From the NCBI RefSeq assembly GCF_021341665.1, contig NZ_JAJTTH010000005.1:186001-250000 (forward strand): a DNA stretch of 64,000 bases, given 5' to 3'. The DNA comes from Pseudomonas sp. Au-Pse12. Lineage in GTDB: Bacteria; Pseudomonadota; Gammaproteobacteria; Pseudomonadales; Pseudomonadaceae. The notes under the pieces are model-generated. The model saw only the letters and a program-made list of their open reading frames with translations, did not search any database and was not told where the DNA came from. This document shows positions 18,524-27,692 of this stretch, piece after piece. Positions within the stretch are counted from its first letter, which is position 1. Every line of letters begins with the position of its first letter. The translations under genes and the position numbers were made by a program.

Positions 18524-18561
18524 TGCTGGAGCCGGCGCACCGCGATGCGCCGGCTCCAGCA
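18524..18561. terminator. Perfect 16-bp hairpin between convergent genes
   Basis: TGCTGGAGCCGGCGCA (18524-18539) and TGCGCCGGCTCCAGCA (18546-18561) are exact inverted repeats around a 6-nt loop, between pyrF and the convergent oxidoreductase. There is no T-run on either side, so it may be a REP-like element or an mRNA-end barrier rather than a classical terminator. Confidence 0.55.
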
Positions 18562-18564
18562 GGT

Positions 18565-19569
18565 TCAGACTTTCAGTACCAGCTTGCCGAAGTTCTCGCC
18601 GCTGAACAGCTTGCCCAGCGTTTCCGGGAAGGTCTCCAGGCCCTCAACAATATCCTCCTTGCTCTTGAGCTGCCCCGTGGCCATCCAGCCGGCCATTTCC
18701 CGCCCGGCTTCGGCGAACTGCGCGGCGTAGTCCATGACCACGAAACCCTCCATGCGCGCCCGGTTGACCAGTAGCGACAGGTAGTTGGCCGGCCCCTTGA
18801 CCGCTTCCTTGTTGTTGTATTGGCTGATGGCGCCGCAGATCACCACCCGCGCCTTGAAGTTCAGGCGGCTGAGCACGGCATCGAGGATGTCGCCGCCGAC
18901 GTTGTCGAAATACACGTCGACGCCTTTCGGGCATTCGCGCTTGAGCCCGGCCTGGACATCCTCGCTCTTGTAGTCGATGGCGCCGTCAAAGCCCAGTTCG
19001 TCGATGAGGAACTTGCACTTGTCCTGGCCACCGGCAATCCCCACCACGCGGCAGCCCTTGAGCTTGGCGATCTGCCCGGCAATGCTGCCCACCGCTCCAG
19101 CGGCGCCGGACAGCACCACGGTGTCGCCGGCCTTGGGCGCGCCGACATCCAGCAGGGCGAAGTAGGCGGTCATGCCAGTCATGCCCAGCGCCGACAGGTA
19201 GCGCGGCAGCGGTGCCAGCTTGGGGTCGACCTTGTAGAAACCCCGGGGCTCGCCGAGGAAATAGTCCTGCACGCCCAGCGCGCCATTGACGTAGTCGCCC
19301 ACCGCGAAGCCGGGGTTGCTGGAGGCGATCACCTGGCCCACGCCCAGGGCGCGCATGACTTCGCCGATGGCCACCGGCGGAATATAGGATTTGCCCTCGT
19401 TCATCCAGCCGCGCATGGCCGGGTCCAGGGACAGGTATTCATTCTTCACCAGAATCTGCCCGGCGGCGGGCTCGCCTACCGCCACCTGCTGGTAAGTGAA
19501 GGTGTCGCGGGTGGCCGGGCCGACGGGGCGTTTGGCGAGCAGGAACTGGCGATTGGTCAGGGCGGTCAT
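18565..19569 (-). CDS. Medium-chain NADP-dependent oxidoreductase (CurA/YncB-like)
   Basis: 334 residues from ATG 19569 (a GTG three codons earlier is possible). Leukotriene B4 12-hydroxydehydrogenase/curcumin reductase type of the zinc-free MDR superfamily, reducing activated C=C bonds with NADPH. Signatures: EYLSLDPAMRGWMN, GMTGMTAYFAL, and the nucleotide-binding AAGAVGSIAGQIAKLKG followed by VVGIAGG. Zinc ligands are absent, as in this branch. It stands alone, converging on pyrF and divergent from the SDR gene. Confidence 0.92.
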   Translation of the reverse strand: MTALTNRQFLLAKRPVGPATRDTFTYQQVAVGEPAAGQILVKNEYLSLDPAMRGWMNEGKSYIPPVAIGEVMRALGVGQVIASSNPGFAVGDYVNGALGVQDYFLGEPRGFYKVDPKLAPLPRYLSALGMTGMTAYFALLDVGAPKAGDTVVLSGAAGAVGSIAGQIAKLKGCRVVGIAGGQDKCKFLIDELGFDGAIDYKSEDVQAGLKRECPKGVDVYFDNVGGDILDAVLSRLNFKARVVICGAISQYNNKEAVKGPANYLSLLVNRARMEGFVVMDYAAQFAEAGREMAGWMATGQLKSKEDIVEGLETFPETLGKLFSGENFGKLVLKV

Positions 19570-19806
19570 GGCAGGCACTCAAGGGGTGAATGAAGCCTTA
19601 GTTGATAGACCCTTGGGCCTGCTACCGCAAGGTTTGCCGGTCCAGCGAATGGGGGGCAATCCATTGTCTTGATAAAGGCCAGGGCAGGTTCATCACCCGG
19701 ATGCATAAGCGTCCAACCGGGCTTCTGATAATGCTGACGCCAGCCGCGCCGGCTGTGGCTAGATTGGCCCGGATAGCTGACCCGAACTTGATCGAGGATC
19801 TTTGCA

Positions 19807-20568
19807 ATGGGCATGACGTTTTCCGGCCAGGTGGCCCTGGTGACCGGTGCGGCCAATGGCATTGGCCGGGCGACCGCCCAGGCGTTCGCCGCACAAGGTT
19901 TGAAGGTGGTGGTGGCGGACCTCGACGCGGCCGGGGGCGAGGGTACGGTGGCGCTGATCCGCGAGGCCGGCGGCGAGGCGCTGTTCGTGCCCTGCAACGT
20001 CACCCGGGAGGCCGATGTGCAGAACCTCATGGCCCGCACCATCGAGGCCTATGGCCGCCTGGACTATGCCTTCAACAACGCCGGGATCGAGATCGAGAAA
20101 GGCCGTCTGGCCGAGGGCTCGATGGACGAATTCGACGCCATCATGGGAGTCAACGTCAAAGGCGTCTGGTTGTGCATGAAGTACCAGTTGCCGCTGCTGC
20201 TGGCCCAGGGCGGCGGGGCGATCGTCAACACGGCCTCGGTGGCGGGCCTGGGCGCGGCGCCGAAGATGAGCATCTATGCGGCGTCCAAGCATGCGGTGAT
20301 CGGCCTGACCAAGTCGGCGGCGATCGAGTATGCGAAGAAGAAAATCCGCGTGAACGCGGTATGCCCGGCGGTGATCGATACCGACATGTTCCGCCGTGCC
20401 TACGAGGCAGACCCGAAGAAGGCCGAGTTCGCCGCGGCCATGCACCCGGTGGGGCGCATCGGCAAGGTCGAGGAGATCGCCAGCGCGGTGCTCTACCTGT
20501 GCAGCGATGGTGCCGCCTTTACCACCGGCCATGCGTTGGCGGTCGACGGTGGCGCCACGGCGATCTGA
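19807..20568 (+). CDS. Classical short-chain dehydrogenase/reductase
   Basis: 253 residues. Cofactor motif TGAANGIGRATA (TGxxxGIG), NNAGIE, catalytic Ser in NTASVAGL and YAASK (Tyr-x-x-x-Lys), ending in the family-typical TTGHALAVDGGATA. Asp after strand beta-2 (VADLDAAG) suggests preference for NAD(H). This glucose-1-dehydrogenase-like group oxidises alcohols or reduces ketones; substrate unknown. A possible weak site GAGGATC precedes the ATG. Preceded by about 230 bp and followed by about 195 bp without genes. Confidence 0.92.
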   Translation: MGMTFSGQVALVTGAANGIGRATAQAFAAQGLKVVVADLDAAGGEGTVALIREAGGEALFVPCNVTREADVQNLMARTIEAYGRLDYAFNNAGIEIEKGRLAEGSMDEFDAIMGVNVKGVWLCMKYQLPLLLAQGGGAIVNTASVAGLGAAPKMSIYAASKHAVIGLTKSAAIEYAKKKIRVNAVCPAVIDTDMFRRAYEADPKKAEFAAAMHPVGRIGKVEEIASAVLYLCSDGAAFTTGHALAVDGGATAI

Positions 20569-20764
20569 GCCCGGCGGGCGCCGGGGGAGGGGGGATGGCT
20601 GGAGGCGAGTGGAATCGACCTCCAGCGTCCTGAAAACGACCTCTGCGTAGCTTTTTGCCATTATTCCGACGTCAGAGACTTGTGCGCCGGTGCACGCCGT
20701 TGCGACCCTTCGTCAAGACAAGATGGCCCTATTGCCATTGGGGATTGGAAGGGGACTGCGCACC

Positions 20765-22735
20765 ATGACTTCGGCCGCAAGTGGACGTTTTGCCAACCTG
20801 GGCATGGCAAAGAAACTGAGTATCGGGTTCGCCCTGGTGTTGCTCCTGACGGCGCTGGTGGCCGGAATCGGTGTCTGGTCCCTGCAGACCATCAGCCAGC
20901 GCTTCGATGGCCTCAAACAGATGTCCCAGCTCAACAGCGGCGTGCTCAAGGTGCGGCTGCTGGAGCAGGACTACGCGTTGCATGGCGACAGCAAGACCGT
21001 GGACAGCCTGCACGAGAGCCTGGACGGCCTGCTGGCCCTGGCTCAGCAGCTCAAGGGTCAGTCGGCGGCCAACCAGATGGCGATGGGCGATGTCGAAGTG
21101 GCGCTGGCGGACTACCGCAAGGCCTTCGACGAGTTCGTCGAGCTGACCCAGGCCAAGGACCTGGCCCTGGAAATGGCCAGTTGGTCGGTGTCCAGCGTGG
21201 CCAATAACCTGGATGTGCTGCAGGCCGGGTTGGCGGATGACGGTGCCTATACGCTCAAGGAGTCCCAGGGCAAGGAGGGCGCGGAGTTCATCGAGCAGGC
21301 CAACCAGATCAGTCAGGTCTCGCGCTTGATGCTGCAGGCCATGAATGAGGCTCGGGTGCGTCTGGACCAGAATCGCAAGGGCGGCGACCAGGAGGTCGCC
21401 GAACAGGGCAAGATCGAGCAGGCCGACCAGGCCCTGGCCCAGGCCGAGCAATTGAAAGCCACGGTCAAGGATGCGGGCTACCAGACGGTGCTCAACGAGG
21501 TGTCGGGGCACATCGCGAACTTCGGTGAAAAGCTCAACGAATACACCGGCCTGCTGGCCCAGGAGAAGCAGGTCTATCAAAAGCTGCATGAGCGCGCCGC
21601 GCAGGTAATGGCGCGGGTCGACCAAGCCTATCTGGCTCAGGACCAGTCGATGCAGCACGATCTGCACAAGAACTCGCTGTTGATCATCGGCTCCTCGGCT
21701 CTGGCCTTGCTGGTGGGGCTGCTGGCGTCCTTGAGCATCACCCGGCTGATCGTCCGTCCGTTGCGCAGCGTGATGCATGTGGCCCAGCAGATCGCCGCCG
21801 GCGATCTGACCGCGAGCGTTGCCGTCACCCGGCGCGACGAGATTGGCCAGTTGATGCAGGCCATGCAGCAGATGGGCAGCGGCCTGAGCGGCATCGTCAG
21901 TGGCCTGCAGGCGGGGATCGAGCAACTGGCCAGTTCCGCTCAGTCGCTGTCCTCGGTCACCGAGCAGACCAACCTGGAAGTCAGCAACCAGAAGGAAGAA
22001 ACCGAACAAGTGGCCACGGCCATGAACCAGATGACGGCCACCGTGCACGATGTGGCGCGCAATGCCGAGGAAGCGGCCCAGGCGGCCCAGGCGGCGGACG
22101 ACAAGGTCGAAAGCGGCCAGCAGGTGGTACGCCAGAGCATGCAGCGGATCGAGCAACTGGCGGATTCCGCAAGCCGTGCGAGCGGCGGTATCGAGAGCCT
22201 GAGCGCGGAGATCGACAACATCGGCAGCGTGTTGGATGTGATCAAGAGCGTGGCCGAGCAGACCAATCTGCTGGCCCTCAATGCGGCCATCGAAGCCGCC
22301 AGGGCCGGTGAGCAGGGCCGGGGGTTCGCGGTAGTGGCCGATGAAGTGCGGGCCCTGGCCAAGCGTACGCAACAGTCCACCGAAGAGATCGCCCGGCTGG
22401 TGACGGCGCTGCATGCTGCTGCCGACGCTTCGGTGCAGCAGATCCAGAGCAGTGGCGAGTTGGTGAAGCTGGCGGTCAGCGATGCGCTACAGACGGAGAG
22501 CGCCCTGGGCAGCATTGCCGCGGCGGTGTCATTGATTCAACAGATGAACCAGCAGATCGCCGCGGCGGCCGAGCAGCAGAGCTCCGTGGCCGAAGAGATC
22601 AACCGCAGTGTCACCAGCATTCGCGCCAGTGCCGATCAGTCTTCCCTGGCGATGCAGGGCAACGCCGCGTCGAGCATCGAGCTGGCGCAACTGGGCGTGG
22701 AGCTGAAGGGGATGGTGGGGCATTTCCGCCTGTAG
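20765..22735 (+). CDS. Methyl-accepting chemotaxis protein, HBM-type sensor
   Basis: 656 residues. TM1 about 17-40, periplasmic ligand domain about 41-302, TM2 about 303-325, then HAMP and a long signalling coiled coil with the hairpin tip [20 protein letters not shown]. The roughly 260-residue all-helical sensor domain matches the helical bimodular type of P. putida McpS (TCA-cycle intermediates) and P. aeruginosa TlpQ; ligand not predicted. It ends without a CheR/CheB-binding pentapeptide. ATG 20765 has an AAGGGG site upstream, and the segment beginning there runs straight into TM1. Followed by an intrinsic terminator. Confidence 0.94.
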   Translation: MTSAASGRFANLGMAKKLSIGFALVLLLTALVAGIGVWSLQTISQRFDGLKQMSQLNSGVLKVRLLEQDYALHGDSKTVDSLHESLDGLLALAQQLKGQSAANQMAMGDVEVALADYRKAFDEFVELTQAKDLALEMASWSVSSVANNLDVLQAGLADDGAYTLKESQGKEGAEFIEQANQISQVSRLMLQAMNEARVRLDQNRKGGDQEVAEQGKIEQADQALAQAEQLKATVKDAGYQTVLNEVSGHIANFGEKLNEYTGLLAQEKQVYQKLHERAAQVMARVDQAYLAQDQSMQHDLHKNSLLIIGSSALALLVGLLASLSITRLIVRPLRSVMHVAQQIAAGDLTASVAVTRRDEIGQLMQAMQQMGSGLSGIVSGLQAGIEQLASSAQSLSSVTEQTNLEVSNQKEETEQVATAMNQMTATVHDVARNAEEAAQAAQAADDKVESGQQVVRQSMQRIEQLADSASRASGGIESLSAEIDNIGSVLDVIKSVAEQTNLLALNAAIEAARAGEQGRGFAVVADEVRALAKRTQQSTEEIARLVTALHAAADASVQQIQSSGELVKLAVSDALQTESALGSIAAAVSLIQQMNQQIAAAAEQQSSVAEEINRSVTSIRASADQSSLAMQGNAASSIELAQLGVELKGMVGHFRL

Positions 22736-22760
22736 CGGCGAGGAGGGCGCGGCGTTGTCG

Positions 22761-22795
22761 AACCCTTGCCCGGGTGTTCCGGGCAAGGGTTTTTT
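22761..22795 (+). terminator. Intrinsic terminator after the chemoreceptor
   Basis: AACCCTTGCCCG (22761-22772) pairs exactly with CGGGCAAGGGTT (22780-22791) around a 7-nt loop; a run of T's to 22795 follows. Confidence 0.9.
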
Positions 22796-22798
22796 CTG

Positions 22799-23557
22799 TC
22801 AGTCGTAGATGGCTTTCTTCTTCCAGTCGGCGTCGGCTTCCACGGTCTTCAGGCCTTGGGTCAACTGGTTGTCCTCGTCTGGCGCAGGTTCCAGGGTCGA
22901 CAGCACCATGGCGTTGGCCCGGGCCAGGAGCTTGTCCAGGTACTCCAGCTGTTCCTTGTAGACCGCAGGGTCCTGCTGCTTGCGCAGGTATTGCACGCCA
23001 CGTTCGAACGCCAGGCGTGCCTGGCCCGGTTGGTTCTGCTGCAGGGCGTATTGGCCGAGGTTGTTGAAAAACTCGATGTGCAGCAGCACCAGGATGTGGC
23101 GAATTTCCTTGATCCAGCGCTTGGCCTCGTTGGGTTGCAGGAAACCATCATGGGCGGCGCGGGTTACCTGGCCGTGCATGGCCTCCAGCAGGAAGCGCAC
23201 GTCCTTGGCCTTGGCTTCGGTCTGGATCGGTGCCGGCGGGTTGTTCACCGGAATCGATTCGCCCTGACCCACCAGTTTGTTGAGCTCGGCCAGGCGCCCC
23301 TTGAGAGCGCTGTCGGTCTTGTCGAGGTTGAGCATGCGCTGCACGACATTCAGTTCCAGGCGTGTCAGCAGCAGCTTGAGGGCCGGCGACATGAACTGGC
23401 CGGGGAAGGTTTCGGTGATCTCGCCACAACGACGCAGGCGATCATTGAGTTCGACCTTGGTGCGGGCCTTTTCCAGTTTGTTGTTTTCCACCACATGGTT
23501 CATGTAGCCAATGGCGATCAATAGTGCGATCCCGGCTATTACCAGCAGGGTGATCAT
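22799..23557 (-). CDS. Membrane-anchored helical protein of unknown function
   Basis: 252 residues from ATG 23557. An N-terminal membrane anchor (ITLLVIAGIALLIAIGYM, residues 2-19) precedes a long helical body that reads as coiled coil and TPR-like (LGQYALQQNQPGQARLAFERGVQYLRKQ, near 170-200), ending in a charged tail. I do not recognise the family; no enzymatic motif is visible. The open frame extends 70 codons upstream, but that part is not hydrophobic and looks non-coding. It faces the chemoreceptor gene across the terminator. Confidence 0.7.
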   Translation of the reverse strand: MITLLVIAGIALLIAIGYMNHVVENNKLEKARTKVELNDRLRRCGEITETFPGQFMSPALKLLLTRLELNVVQRMLNLDKTDSALKGRLAELNKLVGQGESIPVNNPPAPIQTEAKAKDVRFLLEAMHGQVTRAAHDGFLQPNEAKRWIKEIRHILVLLHIEFFNNLGQYALQQNQPGQARLAFERGVQYLRKQQDPAVYKEQLEYLDKLLARANAMVLSTLEPAPDEDNQLTQGLKTVEADADWKKKAIYD

Positions 23558-23846
23558 GAGTGGTGTCACCGTTAAAACCTCGTTATAGGATTCGCGTGCG
23601 AGTGTAGTGGCTTGGCATTTAGACGCATAGCGCCGCTCGACGAGCCGGGCATGGATTGTGCTGCTTATATAGGTGGCAATTGCCGTGGAAGAACCAGGAG
23701 TCCAAATTGCCATCACCGGCTGCGGAGGACTATAGCGCCTTGTCGAGTGCCAGAATATAGGCGTCAAAGCACGGACGGCAGAAAACCCTGAAGCAGGCCT
23801 GAAACAGCTCCGAAGTTATTGATTTAAATAAAATTATATCTGGGGG
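23558..23846. other. Intergenic region before the tRNA cluster
   Basis: About 290 bp between the hypothetical gene and the tRNA promoter. It becomes AT-rich towards 23820-23840 (TTTAAATAAAATTATAT), which could act as an UP element for the tRNA promoter just downstream. No coding frame is supported. Confidence 0.5.
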
Positions 23847-23875
23847 TTGACGACCTCCCAAAGCATCCATAGAAT
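23847..23875 (+). promoter_or_regulatory. Strong sigma70 promoter of the tRNA cluster
   Basis: TTGACG (23847-23852), 17-bp spacer, TAGAAT (23870-23875), then a GC-rich discriminator GCGCGCC. The discriminator is typical of stable-RNA promoters under stringent (ppGpp) control. An AT-rich block lies immediately upstream. Confidence 0.85.
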
Positions 23876-23937
23876 GCGCGCCACTTTCAACGGAAAGCAA
23901 ATTGGCAAAACGTTGAAGGAAGTGAATGTTGTAGCGT

Positions 23938-24013
23938 GTCCCCTTCGTCTAGTGGCCTAGGACACCGCCCTTTCACGGCGGTAACAGGGGTTCGAGTCCC
24001 CTAGGGGACGCCA
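23938..24013 (+). tRNA. tRNA-Glu (TTC), copy 1
   Basis: 76 nt with encoded CCA. Acceptor arms GTCCCCT and AGGGGAC pair; the anticodon loop CTTTCAC gives TTC; the T-loop GGTTCGAGTCC is intact. Confidence 0.98.
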
Positions 24014-24015
24014 AT

Positions 24016-24091
<76 letters not shown>

Positions 24092-24195
24092 ATTTTAAAC
24101 GGCGGCGCTTTCGGGCGAAGCCGAGTGAAACCAGCACCAAGTCTTCGGATGCGGGGCTGGACACCGAAACACACACCATGTGTTCCGGGTAGCGT

Positions 24196-24271
24196 GTCCC
24201 CTTCGTCTAGTGGCCTAGGACACCGCCCTTTCACGGCGGTAACAGGGGTTCGAGTCCCCTAGGGGACGCCA
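24196..24271 (+). tRNA. tRNA-Glu (TTC), copy 2
   Basis: Identical in sequence to the copy at 23938, including the encoded CCA. Confidence 0.98.
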
Positions 24272-24274
24272 TTT

Positions 24275-24350
<76 letters not shown>

Positions 24351-24454
24351 ATTTTAAACGGCAGCGCTTTCGGGCGAAGCCGAGTGAAACCAGCACCAAG
24401 TCTTCGGATGCGGAGCTGGACACCGAAACACACACCATGTGTTCCGGGTAGCGT

Positions 24455-24530
24455 GTCCCCTTCGTCTAGTGGCCTAGGACACCGCCCTTTCACGGCGGTA
24501 ACAGGGGTTCGAGTCCCCTAGGGGACGCCA
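24455..24530 (+). tRNA. tRNA-Glu (TTC), copy 3
   Basis: Identical in sequence to the other two Glu copies. Confidence 0.98.
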
Positions 24531-24533
24531 TTT

Positions 24534-24609
<76 letters not shown>

Positions 24610-24619
24610 AATTCACAAG

Positions 24620-24645
24620 AACGCCGCTCAATGAGCGGCGTTTTT
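24620..24645 (+). terminator. Intrinsic terminator of the tRNA operon
   Basis: AACGCCGCTC and GAGCGGCGTT pair around an AAT loop (24620-24642), followed by further T's. Confidence 0.92.
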
Positions 24646-24730
24646 GTTTGTCTGCGATTCAAGGCCGCCGGTATCGCCAAGCCCCAAAAGCCCGCCAGTT
24701 CACCTGTGCGGGCCATTGTCGTTGGCGGGT

Positions 24731-25363
24731 CTACAGCGACAGCAACAGCCGACCGGCAAACAGCACCAGGATCAGCCCCATGCAGCGCTCGAACCAGTGC
24801 CCCAGGCGCATGAACAGCAAACGCACCCGGGTGCTGGAGAAAAACAGCGCGACGATAACGAACCACAGCGCATTCACCAGGCACATCCAGGCGCCATACA
24901 GGGCCTGGATGCCCAGTGGGGTGGTGGCACTGACCAGGGTGGTGAAGATCGCCAGGAAAAACAGAGTCGCCTTGGGGTTGGTGGCGTTGGTCAGGAAGCC
25001 GGTGGTAAAGGCTCGCAGCAAGGTCTGTTGCGGCTCGTCGGTGGGCGCATCGCCGGGAATGCTGGTCTTGGCCTTGCTGCGCAGCAGGCTGATGCCCAGG
25101 TAGAGAATGTAGGCGCCCCCCAGCAGTTTGGCCGCGCTCAGCAACCAGGGCGTGGCGTGCATCAGCGCGCCCACGCCCAGCAGGGTGTAGAGCACATGCA
25201 CCGAGATGCCGGCACCGATGCCCAGCGCGGTGCAGACCCCGGTCGTGCGGCCGAAGCGTACGCTTTGGCGGATGGTCACGGCGAAGTCCGGCCCGGGGGC
25301 GACCACCGCGAGAAAGTGAACCAGGGCCAGGGCGAGAAACTCGCCGAGATAATTGGACAGCAT
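24731..25363 (-). CDS. LysE/RhtB-family amino-acid exporter
   Basis: 210 residues with five to six membrane segments. The family signature near the N-terminus is AVVAPGPDFAVTIRQS, followed by GIGAGISVHVLYTLLGVGAL and the GFLTNATNPKATLFFLAIF stretch typical of RhtC-like threonine/homoserine exporters. It works in the inner membrane, driven by the proton gradient. Substrate not predictable. The stop lies about 85 bp from the tRNA terminator on the opposite strand, and it is followed upstream by the AlaX gene in the same direction (41 bp gap), so they may be co-transcribed. Confidence 0.9.
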   Translation of the reverse strand: MLSNYLGEFLALALVHFLAVVAPGPDFAVTIRQSVRFGRTTGVCTALGIGAGISVHVLYTLLGVGALMHATPWLLSAAKLLGGAYILYLGISLLRSKAKTSIPGDAPTDEPQQTLLRAFTTGFLTNATNPKATLFFLAIFTTLVSATTPLGIQALYGAWMCLVNALWFVIVALFFSSTRVRLLFMRLGHWFERCMGLILVLFAGRLLLSL

Positions 25364-25404
25364 GCGGGCTCCGCAAATCAGGGTGTTTGAGGGACAGGGC
25401 GTTT

Positions 25405-26031
25405 TCAGTCGAGGTCGTAGCTGACCGTTAGGGTGCCTTTCTTGAGCGAGACCGCGGTGATCAGTACCGCGCCCAACTGCCGCAGATGGGGGACGTGGGT
25501 ACCGCCGCAGCCATAGGCCGGCAAATGGCCAAAGCTGATCTGGCGCAAGCTGTCCACCGTCGAAGTGTTGCGTTCAAGGTCTGCCGCTATCCATTGCGCA
25601 ATTGCCTCCTGCACGCTGGCGCAGTCGATCTCCCGGGGCTGTTCCGCCGGTTTGAACGACACCCGTCCTTCGCCCGGCCAATGATGGGCCTTGGTCGGCA
25701 TCCAGCCCTGGCTTTGCACGAAGTGGCCGATCAGGTGCCCGGCGGAATGCATGCGACTGTTGAACAGGCGAGTGGCTTCATCGACCCGGGCCTCCACAAC
25801 CCCGGGCTCCACGGGCTGGGTTAGGTAATGCACGATCTGCTCGCCTTCCTGAGCCACTCGCAGAACTTCTGATGAGCCGATCCAGCCGATATCGCTGGGT
25901 TGGCCGCCGCCCTGGGGGTGAAAGGGCGTGGCGTTGAGGGTGACCGCGAACTGCTGCTCGTGGGCAATGCAGCTCAGGACCTCGACCGAGGTCTGTAGTG
26001 GGGCGTTGTCGTAATACAGGCGCAGCGTCAT
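25405..26031 (-). CDS. Alanyl-tRNA editing protein (AlaX-like)
   Basis: 208 residues from ATG 26031. Trans-editing hydrolase that removes mischarged Ser or Gly from tRNA-Ala. Zinc-binding motifs are visible: HSAGHLIGH (HxxxH) near the middle and CGGTHVPHL (CxxxH) near the C-terminus. TPFHPQGGGQPSDIGWI is the conserved editing-domain N-terminal motif. The frame remains open upstream, but translation from 26106 would add a non-conserved leader. Divergent from the LysR gene. Confidence 0.9.
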   Translation of the reverse strand: MTLRLYYDNAPLQTSVEVLSCIAHEQQFAVTLNATPFHPQGGGQPSDIGWIGSSEVLRVAQEGEQIVHYLTQPVEPGVVEARVDEATRLFNSRMHSAGHLIGHFVQSQGWMPTKAHHWPGEGRVSFKPAEQPREIDCASVQEAIAQWIAADLERNTSTVDSLRQISFGHLPAYGCGGTHVPHLRQLGAVLITAVSLKKGTLTVSYDLD

Positions 26032-26120
26032 TTCTCTTACCCTGGAATTCAGTGTTTTTTTATTATGCGGCCTGGGTAATTGCGTGATAATCCGTTCGAA
26101 ACTCAATGGACTATTGCGTC

Positions 26121-27074
26121 ATGAGCATAAATCTACCCCTGCCTTTGCTGGCAGAAATGGCCATCTTCGTCAGGGTCGTGGAGACCGGTAGCTTTTCCGA
26201 AGCGGCGCGCCAGCTGGGTTCGTCGCCTTCGGCGGTGAGCCGCAGCATCTCGCGTCTGGAGAAGGCCCTGGCCACGCGCCTGTTGCAGCGCACCACACGC
26301 AAGTTGCGATTGAGCGACGGTGGCGAGGAAGTCTTCAAGCGTTGCAGTGAAATGGTCAGCGCGGCCCGGTCGGTGATGGAGATCAGCGGCCAGTTCACTC
26401 ATGAGGCCGAAGGCGTGGTGCGGGTCAGCGTGCCCAAGGCGGTGGGGCGTTTCGTGGTGCATCCGCACATGCCGGAATTCTTGCGGCGCTATCCGCAGGT
26501 CGATGTCGAACTGCTGCACGAAGACCGCGATGTCGACCTGATCGATGACAACGTCGACCTGGCGATCCGCATTACCGATCGACCGCCGCCCGGGCTGGTT
26601 GGCCGGCAGTTGCTGCGCATCGATCATCTGCTCTGCGCCACCCCCCAGTACCTGGCGGAACACGGTACGCCGGTCCACCCCCAGGACTTGCGTCAGCACA
26701 GCTGTATCTATCTGGGGGAGACCCCCAGCGATGCGCGCTGGAAGTTCACCCAGGGCAGCAAGGCGGTGACGGTCGGGGTGCGTGGGCGTTACGCGGCCAA
26801 CCACACCGGGGTGCGCCTGGATGCGGTGCTGCAACACCTGGGAATCGGCAGCCTGCCGTATTTCACCGCGCGCCATGCCCTGGAGCAGGGGTTGATCGTC
26901 CAGGTGCTGCCGGAATGGACCTTCCTGGCCTCCTATCACGGTGGCGCCTGGCTGCTGCACTCGCCGACCCGCTACCTGCCGCCCAAGCTGCGAGTGTTCA
27001 TCGACTACCTGGTGGAGTGCCTGGCCAAGGAGCCGACCCTCAACCGCCCGGGCAAAGTGGAGCGTCCCCTGTAG
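26121..27074 (+). CDS. LysR-family transcriptional regulator
   Basis: 317 residues. N-terminal winged helix: MAIFVRVVETGSFSEAARQL then SSPSAVSRSISRLEKAL, the classical LysR helix-turn-helix; a periplasmic-binding-like effector domain follows (about 95-300). The closing GVRLDAVLQHLGIGSLPYF is typical of the CrgA/YafC-like subgroup. Start ATG 26121 is preferred over 26106 because it places the helix-turn-helix at the usual distance; neither has a good ribosome-binding site. Divergence from alaX/lysE suggests it may control that pair. Confidence 0.9.
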   Translation: MSINLPLPLLAEMAIFVRVVETGSFSEAARQLGSSPSAVSRSISRLEKALATRLLQRTTRKLRLSDGGEEVFKRCSEMVSAARSVMEISGQFTHEAEGVVRVSVPKAVGRFVVHPHMPEFLRRYPQVDVELLHEDRDVDLIDDNVDLAIRITDRPPPGLVGRQLLRIDHLLCATPQYLAEHGTPVHPQDLRQHSCIYLGETPSDARWKFTQGSKAVTVGVRGRYAANHTGVRLDAVLQHLGIGSLPYFTARHALEQGLIVQVLPEWTFLASYHGGAWLLHSPTRYLPPKLRVFIDYLVECLAKEPTLNRPGKVERPL

Positions 27075-27100
27075 GCGCGGGCTTGCCGGCGAATGAGGCC
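27069..27100. repeat. REP-like element
   Basis: Just after the LysR gene lies CTGTAGGCGCGGGCTTGCC followed by GGCGAATGAGGCC. This resembles the TGTAGGAGCGGGCTTGCC-type repetitive extragenic palindromes common in fluorescent pseudomonads. Only one copy is here, so the assignment rests on recognition. Confidence 0.5.
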
Positions 27101-27143
27101 GCCAGAGCGATTGCGCCGGCAACAGGCAGCGAAAAGGCGCGCA

Positions 27144-27175
27144 TAAAAAAAGCCCGCCGGGCGAACCGTGCGGGC
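27144..27175 (-). terminator. Intrinsic terminator for the minus-strand gene at 27199
   Basis: On the minus strand GCCCGC and GCGGGC (27075-27070 side and inner arm at 27175-27170 and 27057-27052 within 27152-27175) form a stem followed by seven T's (27150-27144). Confidence 0.75.
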
Positions 27176-27198
27176 CATGGCTGCGGCGGGCGCAGCGA

Positions 27199-27606
27199 TC
27201 AGTGCTTGCTGTCCTGGGCGGAAAGCGCCAGCAGCTGCTTTTCCTGGTTCCAGTCGAACGGCTCATCGTTCTGCTCGGCTTCGAAGCGCCGCTCTTCCAG
27301 GGCCTGATACAGGTCGATTTCTTCATCGGGCATGTAGTGCAGGCAGTCACCGGCGAAGAACCACAGCAGGTCGCGCGGCACCAGGTGGGCGATCTGCGGG
27401 TAGCGCTGCATGATCTGGCACAGCAGGTCCTGGCCCAGGTACTGGCTTTCGATCGGATCGATCGGCAGCGAGGCGCGCAGTTCGTCGAAACGCTCCAGGA
27501 ACAGCGCGTGGCTTTCCTCGGGCACCTGTTCGGCTTCACCTACGGCGACCAGGATGCTGCGCAGGTGGTCCAGCAGGACGAGATGATCGGCGACGATGTT
27601 GGACAT
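27199..27606 (-). CDS. Conserved Pseudomonas protein of unknown function
   Basis: 135 residues from ATG 27606; acidic, mostly helical, soluble, no signal peptide. Motifs such as HLVPRDLLWFFAGDCLHYM and MPDEEIDLYQALEERR are conserved features I associate with a Pseudomonas protein encoded beside the FadE-type dehydrogenase (PA2816 region). It lies 86 bp from that gene in the same direction and has its own terminator, so it is likely the second gene of that operon. I cannot name a function. Confidence 0.75.
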   Translation of the reverse strand: MSNIVADHLVLLDHLRSILVAVGEAEQVPEESHALFLERFDELRASLPIDPIESQYLGQDLLCQIMQRYPQIAHLVPRDLLWFFAGDCLHYMPDEEIDLYQALEERRFEAEQNDEPFDWNQEKQLLALSAQDSKH

Positions 27607-27692
27607 GACAGGGTCCTCAAGAGCAAAACGGGCGCGGGAGTATATAGCTCCCGCGCCCGGTTTCATAATCGACCTGCCCCGAGGGCGGTCGT

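Noticed and set aside
20729..22414. A 561-codon minus-strand frame over the chemoreceptor
   Set aside because: Leu/Gln/His-rich composition typical of an antisense shadow; the chemoreceptor motifs are on the plus strand.
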